Assembly (NCBI RefSeq): GCF_013141725.1
Contig: NZ_WHNZ01000017.1
Span: forward strand, 248,001 to 312,000
Reading direction: 5' to 3'
DNA length: 64,000 nt
From: Paenibacillus planticolens
GTDB taxonomy: Bacteria > Bacillota > Bacilli > Paenibacillales > NBRC-103111
Positions within the stretch are counted from its first letter, which is position 1. The number at the start of each line of letters is the position of its first letter. The notes beneath the pieces were generated by a model. That model had not been told where the DNA came from and made no database searches. It saw only the letters and a program-made list of their open reading frames with translations. Positions 35,053 through 43,662 of this stretch are shown here, piece after piece. The translations under genes and the position numbers were made by a program.

Positions 35053-36205
35053 GCGGCTTGGCCTGCTTGCCCTGCTGATTCCCGCCTTCGTTTGCCTGAC
35101 CGGCTGCTGGGACCGCACCGAAACCAACGATATCGCGTTCGTCCTTACCTCCTCCGTCGATCTGGAGGATGACGGCAAATACCGCGTATCCTATTTGCTG
35201 CCTCTCCCCGGCTCTATGGGAGGAGCAAGCGGCGGCGGCGGCGGCACGGCCGGCGGCAAAAGCTATTACATCGACTCCGAGGTGGGGAACACCGTGCGGG
35301 AAGCGACCAACAAACTGCAGATGCGCATGTCGCGCCGCTTGTTTCTCTCGCACCGGAGAACCATTGTCATCGGGGAGAAGCTTGCCAAGCAAGGCATCGG
35401 CGTGATGTTTGACAGCGTCCCCCGATCGCCAGAGAGCCGTATGACCTCCTTTCTGGTCGTAACCAAAGGCAAGGGCTCTGACTTGATGAACACCGAGCCC
35501 AAATTCGAACGGTTCCCGGCTGAAGTCATTCGCGAGCTGACGAATTCCCGGCAGTCCATAGGTACTTCTACGAAGGATATTGGCATCATCTTGAGCTTCA
35601 ACAGCGATCCGATCTTGACATTTTTGGTGCCTAAAGAATCTCAAGGCTCCAATAAGCCATCGCATGAAATCCAGATGATTGGCTACGGACAATTTAAAGG
35701 CGACCGTCTGGTTGGGATTTACGAGAAGCAAGAATCAGAGGGGCTCTTGTGGCTCAGAAATCAAGTCAAGGAACATATGTTCACTTTTCCGACAGATGGC
35801 AAAGAGATGTCCATCCTTGTGACCAAAGGGCAAACAAAAATCAAACCGCAGCTTCAGGAAGACAAAGTTATTTTCGACGTAATCATTGAGGCGTCCGGCG
35901 CCGTTCGTGAGGATTTATCGAACCTTGATCTAAACAAAGCCGAAGTGATGCGGAAAGTTGAACGGAAGTTATCGGAGCAAATCAGCAAGTCCATCCAATC
36001 GACCATTAAGCAAATGCAAAAAGAAGGAACCGATTCCGCCCAGCTCGGTTTAATCGTTTGGCGGAGCTATCCAAACGAGTGGTACGAAAGCATTGAAGAG
36101 AACTGGAAAGATACCTTCAAAAAAGCTGAATTCCGTATTCATGTCAATGCCTCCATTCAGGAAACCGGTCTGATCAACAAAAATGTTATCAACGAGGGGA
36201 TGTGA
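35033..36205 (+). CDS. gerKC: Spore germinant receptor lipoprotein subunit C (GerKC family)
   Basis: 390 residues from ATG 35033 (GAGGAGGG upstream), overlapping gerKA by 20 nt. A lipoprotein signal with lipobox LTGC puts the N-terminal Cys at about residue 22, followed by WDRTETNDIAF. The three-domain Ger(x)C body includes SRRLFLSHRRTIVIGE and the C-terminal Ger-wide SKSIQSTIKQMQKEG region. A Gly-run (GGASGGGGGTAGG) at about 60-75 is an unusual loop. Confidence 0.94.
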   Translation: MRMAHPKRLGLLALLIPAFVCLTGCWDRTETNDIAFVLTSSVDLEDDGKYRVSYLLPLPGSMGGASGGGGGTAGGKSYYIDSEVGNTVREATNKLQMRMSRRLFLSHRRTIVIGEKLAKQGIGVMFDSVPRSPESRMTSFLVVTKGKGSDLMNTEPKFERFPAEVIRELTNSRQSIGTSTKDIGIILSFNSDPILTFLVPKESQGSNKPSHEIQMIGYGQFKGDRLVGIYEKQESEGLLWLRNQVKEHMFTFPTDGKEMSILVTKGQTKIKPQLQEDKVIFDVIIEASGAVREDLSNLDLNKAEVMRKVERKLSEQISKSIQSTIKQMQKEGTDSAQLGLIVWRSYPNEWYESIEENWKDTFKKAEFRIHVNASIQETGLINKNVINEGM

Positions 36206-36208
36206 ACC

Positions 36209-36439
36209 ATGGATGGCATCTTCATGATATGTTTTCTGGTTACCATGGCAGGCTCGCTGCTCATCGATCAAAGGATGCTCAGGCAAGAGAAAGGATCGAT
36301 CAAGATCACTTACGGTATTTTCACGTTTCTCGCGCTAGGTCTCTTCTTCAGCAAGTACATGCATTGGAACATTCCCATGGCTTCGCGATTCTTCATTCAT
36401 ACGGTTTCACCTTGGTTTGCTCAAATCATTGGCACCTAA
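36209..36439 (+). CDS. Small two-helix membrane protein of the ger operon (D-subunit-like)
   Basis: 76 residues with two hydrophobic segments (about 3-20 and 32-50). It starts 3 nt after gerKC and precedes gerKB. Small two-helix D subunits occur in some ger operons of Bacillus and modulate receptor function; assignment here rests on size, topology and position. Confidence 0.72.
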   Translation: MDGIFMICFLVTMAGSLLIDQRMLRQEKGSIKITYGIFTFLALGLFFSKYMHWNIPMASRFFIHTVSPWFAQIIGT

Positions 36440-36490
36440 GGACTACGGATTTAAGGGAAAAAGGCGGTAATCACCATCGATAACAAACAA

Positions 36491-37846
36491 GTGATCAATC
36501 AGCGGCAGCTCTCCTGGTTAGCTTCCTCCGTCATCACGAGCGGAGGGATTCTTAGTTTACAAAATGTCCTGATCCGCATCTCCCAGATGGATGCTTGGTA
36601 CAGTTACTTGCCATCTGCTTTCTATGTCTTTGGGGTCGCGAGCTTCTTCGGTTACATTACAAGAGTTTATCCTCAAAAAAATATTTTCGAAATTTCCAAG
36701 GAGGTGCTGGGCAGCGCCTGCGGAACGATCGTCAATCTGATCATGCTGTTTCATTTCTGGCAAATCGTCATGCGTGACACTTCGTCCGTTGCAAGGTTCA
36801 GTACGACGCTGCTGCTCCATAATACGCCGCTTGAAATACTCATTTTGCTGCCCTGCCTTCTGCTCATTTATTTTGGTAAAAGCAGCGTGGAAGTCATCGC
36901 CCGGGTAAATGATTTATTCTACCCGCTCTTTGTAATAACCGTACTGATTATGCCGCTCCTCCTGTCTAACGAGATTCATTTACAACTTGTTACGCCTGCG
37001 ATGACCATGCCGCTGCAGCATGTAACCGCCAGTTCCCTGCTCACGATCGGCAACGCTGGAGACATCTTCATTCTCGGCGGCTTTCTTCATATGATGTCTA
37101 ATGCCGACCAAGTCCGTTCTTCCATCCGTCATGGATCACTGCTTGGCATTTTTCTGCTCACCTTGTCGGTCTTCTTGATCCTGGCCGTTCTCGGACCCAA
37201 GATGCCGGGTAATTTCCTATACCCCCTCTACAACTTGGTCCAAACGATTCATATCACCGACTTTCTCGATCGCGTAGATCTCATCATCCTGATGATCTGG
37301 TTTCCGACCGTTGCTTGTAAGGTCATCGCGATCTATATGGCGCTTCTTCTCGGTATTTCTTCTATTCTGAACAAGCGAAACTATCCAACAATCAACAAGC
37401 CCGTTGCACTGTTCATGGTGATCACGACGCATATGTCTTTCAAAAATACAACCGAGCTGCTAACGTTCTCCAATTTCAGCATGCCTGTCATTGTCCTTGC
37501 CTATCAACCTTTGGTCATGGTCATTCTCACCCTGGTTGCTATGCGGCAAAAGAAAAAACATCCGTCAACGAGCAATCTCGCTTCCGGTGGACAGCCTCCC
37601 GCCGTAAATCCGTCGCAGAAGATCGGCCGCCTGAGTGAGCGTTTCTCGTACAAGCAATGGCTGTGGGGCGGAAATGTGCTCATTTCCTTAGCAGCCCTTT
37701 GCTTGTTCGTCGGACTTCTGTTCAGTAAGTACCAAGCCGGAATCGGGACCGTCTGCGCACTTCTGTTCTCCGCCTGCCTGCTGCTGAGCGCTTTGACCAC
37801 CTATATGGAGGTGAGCCAACTGAAGCAAGCGGAAGCCAGCAAATAA
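36491..37846 (+). CDS. gerKB: Spore germinant receptor permease subunit B (GerKB family)
   Basis: Amino-acid-permease-like B subunit, the likely ligand-binding component. 451 residues with about ten membrane helices at 10-360 plus two near the C-terminus; the hydrophilic insert at 350-385 and extra C-terminal helices make it longer than the usual 365. The GTG at 36491 has no ribosome site; the only good one (AAGGCGG) lies 8 nt before an in-frame ATC at 36476, so the true start is uncertain. Confidence 0.9.
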   Translation: MINQRQLSWLASSVITSGGILSLQNVLIRISQMDAWYSYLPSAFYVFGVASFFGYITRVYPQKNIFEISKEVLGSACGTIVNLIMLFHFWQIVMRDTSSVARFSTTLLLHNTPLEILILLPCLLLIYFGKSSVEVIARVNDLFYPLFVITVLIMPLLLSNEIHLQLVTPAMTMPLQHVTASSLLTIGNAGDIFILGGFLHMMSNADQVRSSIRHGSLLGIFLLTLSVFLILAVLGPKMPGNFLYPLYNLVQTIHITDFLDRVDLIILMIWFPTVACKVIAIYMALLLGISSILNKRNYPTINKPVALFMVITTHMSFKNTTELLTFSNFSMPVIVLAYQPLVMVILTLVAMRQKKKHPSTSNLASGGQPPAVNPSQKIGRLSERFSYKQWLWGGNVLISLAALCLFVGLLFSKYQAGIGTVCALLFSACLLLSALTTYMEVSQLKQAEASK

Positions 37847-37860
37847 CAGGGCCAAGGATA

Positions 37861-37889
37861 AACGACTTCGTCGTCCTTTGAGGACGAGC
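37861..37889 (+). terminator. Possible terminator after gerKB
   Basis: Stem CGTCCT-TTG-AGGACG with partial extension, followed by GCGCGTTTGT. The T-run is poor, so termination is uncertain. A second perfect palindrome AAGTATAA-AAC-TTATACTT lies at 37917-37935. Confidence 0.4.
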
Positions 37890-37950
37890 GCGTTTGTCAA
37901 GGTAGATGCGAAGCAAAAGTATAAAACTTATACTTCCTTATCTACGCATC

Positions 37951-37978
37951 AAAAAAAGCACCTGATGAACAGGTGCTT
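37951..37978 (-). terminator. Intrinsic terminator of the actin-like gene
   Basis: Minus strand AAGCACCTG-TTCA-CAGGTGCTT followed by TTTTT, 9 nt after the stop codon. Confidence 0.9.
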
Positions 37979-37987
37979 GCACTTTGA

Positions 37988-39079
37988 TTAGACAGGAGCT
38001 GCTTGAGGTAACCGGCTTTTGGCCACTTTCAGATAGCCGTACATATTCAGAAATTCGCTTTCATTCGCGAAACGCAATTTGAGTGAACCTGCCGCTTCCT
38101 GAATGTAAGGTTTTAAGGCAGAAGCGCCTCCTCCGATGACATAGAAGCATTGAATGTCCGGGTATTTGCGCCAGCGTTTCTTGATCATTTCGATCATTCG
38201 CAAAGCAGCGCGCCGGAAATGCTGATCCACGATCGGCCGAATGTCCACTTGCCCTTCGCCGAGCAGTTGGATCGTGAAATTTCGGTTCTTAATGCGCTGC
38301 ACGAGCTTTGCCCGGCTTGGAAACACATAACCGTAAGCATCTTCCACATCGCGAATGATAGCGTCAAGATACGTCGCGATGCCAATTTGCTCGCCATGAC
38401 TGAAATGGTTATCAATCGCCATGCGTTTAATGACAGGAAAATCGGTCGTCAGCGCGCCAATTTCGCAAACGCCGATAACGCCGTTGTAAATTTCTTCGTC
38501 CTTCACTTGCAGACTGTCATGCGTAGCCAAATGGAAAATAGCTGCGGCGCCTTCAATAGAAACCGCTACCTTGCGGATGGATACTTTAATTTTGCGGTTA
38601 TGTAATTGCGGTGTGGAGAGAAACGTCACTTCATGCTCGCCAAGCAGTCTTTGTTCGAATTGTTGACTGTATTTCGCGAATGCGCGAACGGGCAGACCCG
38701 TACCCAGCGTATACTCGACTTCGTCCGCACTGCCATATCCGGTGTTAAAGGCTTGATTCGTAAGACCTTGATAGGCCAGCGCAGTTAGCGCCACAATCAG
38801 GGATTGGTCCGAAACCGCTTTATTATCGGTATCTTCAAGCTCCAGGTTATCTTCGTGCTCCAACGCGAGCTGCCCGACGAAATAACGCTGATTTCTTTGC
38901 GAAAGAGAGGGACTGTAAATCATGACGTCGAGCGCTTTCCATGGGGAATCCTCTTCCTGCAACATATGCCGTTCGTAACCCGGCGCGATAATATTCGGGA
39001 TGACTAACGGTTCCCTGGAACCATCCAGAACAAGCTTAATGCTGTCGTTACCAATATCAATACCTGCAAGCTTAATCAT
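37988..39079 (-). CDS. ParM/StbA-family actin-like protein
   Basis: Actin-fold ATPase; plasmid relatives form filaments that segregate DNA. 363 residues from ATG 39079 (GTGGAGG upstream). LAGIDIGNDSIKLVLDG is the phosphate-1 loop and YVIGGGASALKPYI the adenosine motif; a phosphate-2-like GVCEIGALTTDF lies about residue 195. No partner parR or centromere repeats are seen, and the surroundings are chromosomal. Divergent from the M23-bactofilin pair. Confidence 0.85.
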   Translation of the reverse strand: MIKLAGIDIGNDSIKLVLDGSREPLVIPNIIAPGYERHMLQEEDSPWKALDVMIYSPSLSQRNQRYFVGQLALEHEDNLELEDTDNKAVSDQSLIVALTALAYQGLTNQAFNTGYGSADEVEYTLGTGLPVRAFAKYSQQFEQRLLGEHEVTFLSTPQLHNRKIKVSIRKVAVSIEGAAAIFHLATHDSLQVKDEEIYNGVIGVCEIGALTTDFPVIKRMAIDNHFSHGEQIGIATYLDAIIRDVEDAYGYVFPSRAKLVQRIKNRNFTIQLLGEGQVDIRPIVDQHFRRAALRMIEMIKKRWRKYPDIQCFYVIGGGASALKPYIQEAAGSLKLRFANESEFLNMYGYLKVAKSRLPQAAPV

Positions 39080-39280
39080 GATTGCCTCCACTCCAAATCT
39101 GCTGTCTTTCCTGTAATTGTTAAGAAGATTCGATTATATTCGACGCTATTCCTTCCTACTTTAGACTCATTTTAACTAGGACCTGTAGGTATTAGGAAGG
39201 TTTTTATCGGATAATGACGAATGATGTTGTTAGGCAAACATTACCAAATTCAACTACGACAAGGAGACAAATTAGCCTTT

Positions 39281-40309
39281 ATGAAGCTCAAATGGAAGCC
39301 AAAAAAACTGACGCTGGTGATCATCCCCGATGCCAATCAATCGGTCGTCAGGTTTCGAGTACCCCATTTATTCGCTTACATTGCGGCAGCTTGCTTCGCT
39401 CTGCTGCTCCTTATTACACTTATTACCTATGCCTTGCAAGCGCACACTTCTAAGAAAGCCAATGCGCTGCAGGCTAAACTAAGCGGGGCGAACCAGCAAT
39501 GGAATGCTGCCTTAACCTCCAAAGACAAGGCCATCGAACAGCTGCAAAATGAAGTGATTCAGTTATCCCAGCAAGCTGAGCAGATGAAAACGCAAGTAGA
39601 AGAAATGAAAAAACTTGAAAATGATCTCAAATCCATTGCCGGAATCGATACGAACACTACGGGCAAAGCGGTAGCCAGCGCTTCGGCCGATACCCAAGAC
39701 AAACCATCGGAGGAACCATCGTCCCCCGCTGCCGTTAGCGGAATAGGCGGCAGTCCTAATCCAGCTTCTCAGGAAGCTATTATGAAGCTTGGCGAAGAGA
39801 CTTTAGCCTCTTTTACGGCTCTTAACAGCGAAGTGAAAGAGCTGCAGACCAGCTTAATCGAAACGAAGCAAAAAGTGGCCGATAAACAGCACCTGCTCGC
39901 TATCACGCCAACGCTGTTTCCGACGAATACCAAAGTCGTCACTTCGACGTTCGGTTACCGAACCGACCCCTTTACCCATCGCCCGAGCTTTCACTCCGGC
40001 ATTGATTTCGGGGCCAGAGAAAATGATGCCGTCTACGCCACCGCTGACGGAAAGGTCGTCAGTACCGGGAAAGATATCTACCACGGCAATAACATCGTCA
40101 TCGAGCATTCCAAGGGCCTGCGCACTTGGTATATGCATTTAAATAAAATTCTCGTCAATAATGGGGACAACGTAGTCAAAGGCAGTACGATAGGCCTGGT
40201 AGGCTCCACTGGGCGCAGCACCGGCCCCCATCTTCATTATGAAGTGCTTAAAAACGGAGAAAGCATTGATCCTAAACCTTACCTCAAAGCGAATCGAAAG
40301 GATGACTAG
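39281..40309 (+). CDS. Membrane-anchored M23 (LytM) peptidase with coiled coil
   Basis: Zinc endopeptidase-type protein acting on peptidoglycan cross-bridges. 342 residues from ATG 39281. One membrane helix (about 28-52), a coiled coil (about 60-115), a Ser/Pro linker, then the LytM domain (about 215-335) with HSGIDFGA (His, Asp) and GPHLHYEV zinc ligands, so it looks catalytically intact. It is followed 5 nt later by a bactofilin, a pairing seen in several bacteria where bactofilin positions the hydrolase. Confidence 0.92.
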   Translation: MKLKWKPKKLTLVIIPDANQSVVRFRVPHLFAYIAAACFALLLLITLITYALQAHTSKKANALQAKLSGANQQWNAALTSKDKAIEQLQNEVIQLSQQAEQMKTQVEEMKKLENDLKSIAGIDTNTTGKAVASASADTQDKPSEEPSSPAAVSGIGGSPNPASQEAIMKLGEETLASFTALNSEVKELQTSLIETKQKVADKQHLLAITPTLFPTNTKVVTSTFGYRTDPFTHRPSFHSGIDFGARENDAVYATADGKVVSTGKDIYHGNNIVIEHSKGLRTWYMHLNKILVNNGDNVVKGSTIGLVGSTGRSTGPHLHYEVLKNGESIDPKPYLKANRKDD

Positions 40310-40314
40310 ACACC

Positions 40315-40767
40315 ATGTTTAAATCTAAGAAGAGCCTTATGAATCCGAATACGACAGATACGTTGATCGGAGAAGGGACCACCTTTGAAGGCCGCATTAA
40401 ATCTGAAGCCAGTATTCGCATTGAAGGCGGCATCACAGGGGACATCGATTGTGCAGGGGACGTCATCATCGGGGAACGCGGCGTGGTGAAATCCAATATT
40501 TCCGCCAGAGATGTCATTCTTGCAGGAAATGTCCATGGCAACATCACCACGAAGGGCAAGCTAACCATTACGTCAACAGGCTCGCTGCAGGGCAATATTA
40601 GCGCAGCTTCCTTTATCATCGAAGAAGGCGGACTCTTCCAAGGGAACAGCAAAATGGAGACAGCTTCCGTTCCTGCAGCACCTCAACCAAAAGGCGATTT
40701 GGACAGCGGCAATCAGCCTGTACCCGCGGCAAACAGTCCATATAAAGGAAATACCATTGCGATGTAA
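40315..40767 (+). CDS. Bactofilin
   Basis: Cytoskeletal filament protein of right-handed beta-helix type. 150 residues: the core (about 14-112) shows the repeating GxIxG pattern (IRIEGGITGDIDCAGDVIIGERGVVKSNI), followed by a disordered Pro/Gly tail. It is co-transcribed with the M23 peptidase upstream, suggesting a cell-wall positioning role. Confidence 0.94.
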   Translation: MFKSKKSLMNPNTTDTLIGEGTTFEGRIKSEASIRIEGGITGDIDCAGDVIIGERGVVKSNISARDVILAGNVHGNITTKGKLTITSTGSLQGNISAASFIIEEGGLFQGNSKMETASVPAAPQPKGDLDSGNQPVPAANSPYKGNTIAM

Positions 40768-40810
40768 GAATGGCAGCATGAAGACTGCCCTAGGAGATGC
40801 GATAGGGGCA

Positions 40811-40819
40811 TGGTATAAT
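40811..40819 (+). promoter_or_regulatory. Extended -10 promoter of the HAD gene
   Basis: TGGTATAAT is a perfect TGnTATAAT. No -35 is recognisable. It lies 47 nt before the HAD start codon. Confidence 0.6.
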
Positions 40820-40865
40820 AGTTGGAAATTCAATTCATTTCTAACTGATGCAGGAGACATAACCT

Positions 40866-41600
40866 ATGAAAGAACAATCCATCCTATTTGATCTAGATGA
40901 TACATTAGTGCATTGCAACAAATATTTTGACGTTGTCATTGACCAGTTCGTCGATCTCATGCTCACCTGGTTTGCCGGACATGGGCTTAACGCGCAGGAT
41001 ATTAAACAAAAGCAGCTCCAAATCGATCTCGCCGGGATTCATATTCACGGCTTTATGCCGGACCGTTTTCCCAAGTCGTTCGTTGAAACGTATCAATGGT
41101 TCAGCGGGCATTTCAACCGGAAAATGAGCGCCAAAGAAGAATCGTGGCTAATGCAACTAGGCCACACGGTGTATGAGTACACCGTCGAGCCTTATCCGCT
41201 AATGAACGAAACGCTGGATCAGCTTCAGCAAGCTGGGCATCGGCTCTTTCTGTACACGGGCGGCGATGCTTCGATTCAAATGAAAAAGGTGAAGGATTTG
41301 AGCCTTGACACCTATTTTCATGACCGAATCTTTGTAACGGTGCATAAGACTAGGGAATTCATGGAAACGATTATGCATGAGCAAGGCTTTGATCGCAAAC
41401 ATACCTGGATGATCGGCAATTCGGTCAAAACGGATGTGCTGCCTGCTCTTCATGCGGGCATCCACTCCATTCACATTCCAGTCGAGCAGGACTGGGCGTA
41501 CAATACAGGAACAATCGATATTGCGCCTCAAGGTGCATTTTATCAACTGGGGTCTTTGCAGGAAGTTCCTTCTACCATTCAGTCCTATATTATGAAATAA
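40866..41600 (+). CDS. HAD-superfamily hydrolase
   Basis: Phosphatase-fold enzyme of 244 residues. Motif I FDLDDTLVH with nucleophile Asp9, motif II LYTGGD, Lys in KTREF, and motif IV MIGNSVKTDVLPALHAG are in order. The cap insert between motifs I and II is about 85 residues and helical. The substrate is unknown. CAGGAGACA lies before the ATG; it is closed by the terminator at 41615. Confidence 0.9.
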   Translation: MKEQSILFDLDDTLVHCNKYFDVVIDQFVDLMLTWFAGHGLNAQDIKQKQLQIDLAGIHIHGFMPDRFPKSFVETYQWFSGHFNRKMSAKEESWLMQLGHTVYEYTVEPYPLMNETLDQLQQAGHRLFLYTGGDASIQMKKVKDLSLDTYFHDRIFVTVHKTREFMETIMHEQGFDRKHTWMIGNSVKTDVLPALHAGIHSIHIPVEQDWAYNTGTIDIAPQGAFYQLGSLQEVPSTIQSYIMK

Positions 41601-41614
41601 ATGCGGGCAGACAC

Positions 41615-41662
41615 AAAAAAGACGATTCCAAGGACAACTAACCTTAAGAATCGTCTTTTTTG
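41615..41662. terminator. Bidirectional terminator between convergent genes
   Basis: Perfect arms AAAAAAGACGATTC / GAATCGTCTTTTTT around a 19-nt loop, between the HAD gene and the ABC permease. Confidence 0.92.
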
Positions 41663-41672
41663 TATTTGGAGC

Positions 41673-42617
41673 CTATGCGGCAACGTCGCGTCTGCGGAAT
41701 ATTTCCCAGGAAAGGAGATTGAACAGCAAGAAGTAGATGACGAGCACAGTAATCGAGAAGCCAAGGGTCATTCCTTCTGCAATCGGCTGCCCTTCCAAGT
41801 AGGGTGTAAGGTCCGTATTGGCGAACAAGAAATATTTGCCCCAGCTGTATCTCAAAAGCAGCATGGTGATGATCTGCCCCGCAAACATAATGAAGATACT
41901 GATACCGATGGCCAAGGAGGAACTGCGGAATACCGTTGAGATCATAAAGGCGAGCGTCACAATCATGACCAGTTCGATCAGCTTCAGTCCATATGTCGCG
42001 AACGTATAAACCAGCATGCTCCCTTCATGTACTTGCCCTGCCGCATCCGCGGTCAGGTGCGGCAGGTTGATGCTTTGAAAGCCATACAGGAACCCATTCA
42101 CAATAATCGACGTGATAAACATCAAGATTAACAAAGTCGCAGCAAACAGGAGCGTTGTGACATATTTGGCAAAAAGAATTTTGGCGCGACTGGCAGGGCG
42201 AATCAGCAGCAGCTTAATCGTCCCCCAAGTGAACTCCCCGGCCACCATATCACCGGCAATGATGACGGTAAACAGGGTCACTAGGATAATTAAGCCGGAT
42301 GCTCGCAGTGCTCCGCCCCAGAGGGTATTCTCGGCAGGCGGGTAATTATGGTCCAGCATATACTGCTGAATCACCATGTCTTCCTTCAGCTTCTGTTTAA
42401 ATTTATCCGGTAATCCGGGATTTTCCAACTCTTTCTTGTTATGCTCGATCGTGTCGGCTGCCCGAGCCTTCCAGTTATCGTTGGCACCCGTTCCCGGACG
42501 TGACACCAGCGCAGCCATGACAACAATAACGATCAACAACAGTGCCATTATCCACGTCCGCAGCCTGCGATAAATTTTCATCTGTTCATTTTGGATTAAA
42601 TTAAGCAATCGGGTCAC
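41673..42617 (-). CDS. ABC-2-type transporter permease
   Basis: Membrane subunit of an exporter. 314 residues with six hydrophobic segments; a large extracytoplasmic loop lies between helices 1 and 2 (about 40-105). FTWGTIKLLLIRPASRAKILFAKY is typical of bacitracin-type and other ABC-2 permeases. It overlaps the ATPase gene by 17 nt. Confidence 0.93.
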   Translation of the reverse strand: MTRLLNLIQNEQMKIYRRLRTWIMALLLIVIVVMAALVSRPGTGANDNWKARAADTIEHNKKELENPGLPDKFKQKLKEDMVIQQYMLDHNYPPAENTLWGGALRASGLIILVTLFTVIIAGDMVAGEFTWGTIKLLLIRPASRAKILFAKYVTTLLFAATLLILMFITSIIVNGFLYGFQSINLPHLTADAAGQVHEGSMLVYTFATYGLKLIELVMIVTLAFMISTVFRSSSLAIGISIFIMFAGQIITMLLLRYSWGKYFLFANTDLTPYLEGQPIAEGMTLGFSITVLVIYFLLFNLLSWEIFRRRDVAA

Positions 42618-43533
42618 TTCCCGTCATCTCTAAGAATTGATCCTCCAGCGACTTGGTGGCCGCCCGTATCCCGTAAACCGCAATCCCAGCCTCTACAAAT
42701 CGTTTGTTCCATAAGGCGGTTTCTTCCCTGTCCAGCAGCAGGATGAGTTCCTGATTAACGACTTCCGCCCCAATGGAATGAGCTGCCGCCAAAGCCAATG
42801 CTTGATCCAGCGACGCCACTTCAAAAGCAACATGGAGCTTGCCGTCTGCCCCGGCATACTCTTTGATCAGCCTGACGTCTACCAGCTTCCCGTTCTGAAT
42901 AATGGCGACCCGGTCGCACATGAGCTCCATTTCTGAAAGCAAATGGCTGGATACGATGACCGAGATGCCGTCTTCACGCGTCAGCTTGCGCAGATGATCG
43001 CGCAGCTCGCGAATGCCGGCCGGATCCAATCCGTTCGTAGGTTCGTCCAGAATGAGCACATCAGGCTTATGCAGCAAAGCTTGGGCAATTCCCAGCCGTT
43101 GACGCATGCCCAAAGAGTACGTTTTCACCTTGTCATGAATGCGGTTTTCCATGCCTACAAGCGCAATAACCTCATCGATGCGGGTCTTTCCTATTCCCGG
43201 AAACATCCTGGCGTAATGAACCAAATTGTGGTACCCGCTTAGAAATTTATACATTTCCGGATTCTCGACAATGGCCCCGACATGACGAATCGCTTGCTCA
43301 AAATGGGTCCGAATCGAGTACCCGCCAATCCGGATATCCCCTTCCGTAATGGACATGAGTCCGACCATCATGCGAATCGTTGTTGTTTTGCCTGCCCCGT
43401 TCGGGCCCAGAAAACCAAAAACTTCCCCTCGCGGAACATCGAAGGATAATTGATCAATAATCGTTTTCGCACCGATCCGCTTCGTAATTTTCTCGATTTG
43501 AACAATTGGCAATTGTTCTTTCGCTGCTGCCAT
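42601..43533 (-). CDS. ABC transporter ATP-binding protein
   Basis: 310-residue ATPase partner of the permease. Walker A GPNGAGKTT (about 42-50), signature YSLGMRQRLGIAQA, Walker B VLILDEPTNGLDP; a C-terminal domain of about 80 residues is common in drug-export ATPases. It is divergent from a NarL-type two-component system that may control it; that link is positional. Confidence 0.95.
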   Translation of the reverse strand: MAAAKEQLPIVQIEKITKRIGAKTIIDQLSFDVPRGEVFGFLGPNGAGKTTTIRMMVGLMSITEGDIRIGGYSIRTHFEQAIRHVGAIVENPEMYKFLSGYHNLVHYARMFPGIGKTRIDEVIALVGMENRIHDKVKTYSLGMRQRLGIAQALLHKPDVLILDEPTNGLDPAGIRELRDHLRKLTREDGISVIVSSHLLSEMELMCDRVAIIQNGKLVDVRLIKEYAGADGKLHVAFEVASLDQALALAAAHSIGAEVVNQELILLLDREETALWNKRFVEAGIAVYGIRAATKSLEDQFLEMTGSDPIA

Positions 43534-43662
43534 TCTCTCACTCCTCTTCGTCAGTCATAACAGTCATATCCCGGCCCTCTGACAATATGACTGCGCTCAC
43601 TATAGTTTTTACCAAATCTTTTGTACAATGTTCTCATACGAACTTGTAAAAGGAGTCCGCCT

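Noticed and set aside
37988..39079. An integrated plasmid partition locus
   Set aside because: Only the actin-like gene is present; no parR-like gene, no iterated centromere sites and no replication gene nearby.
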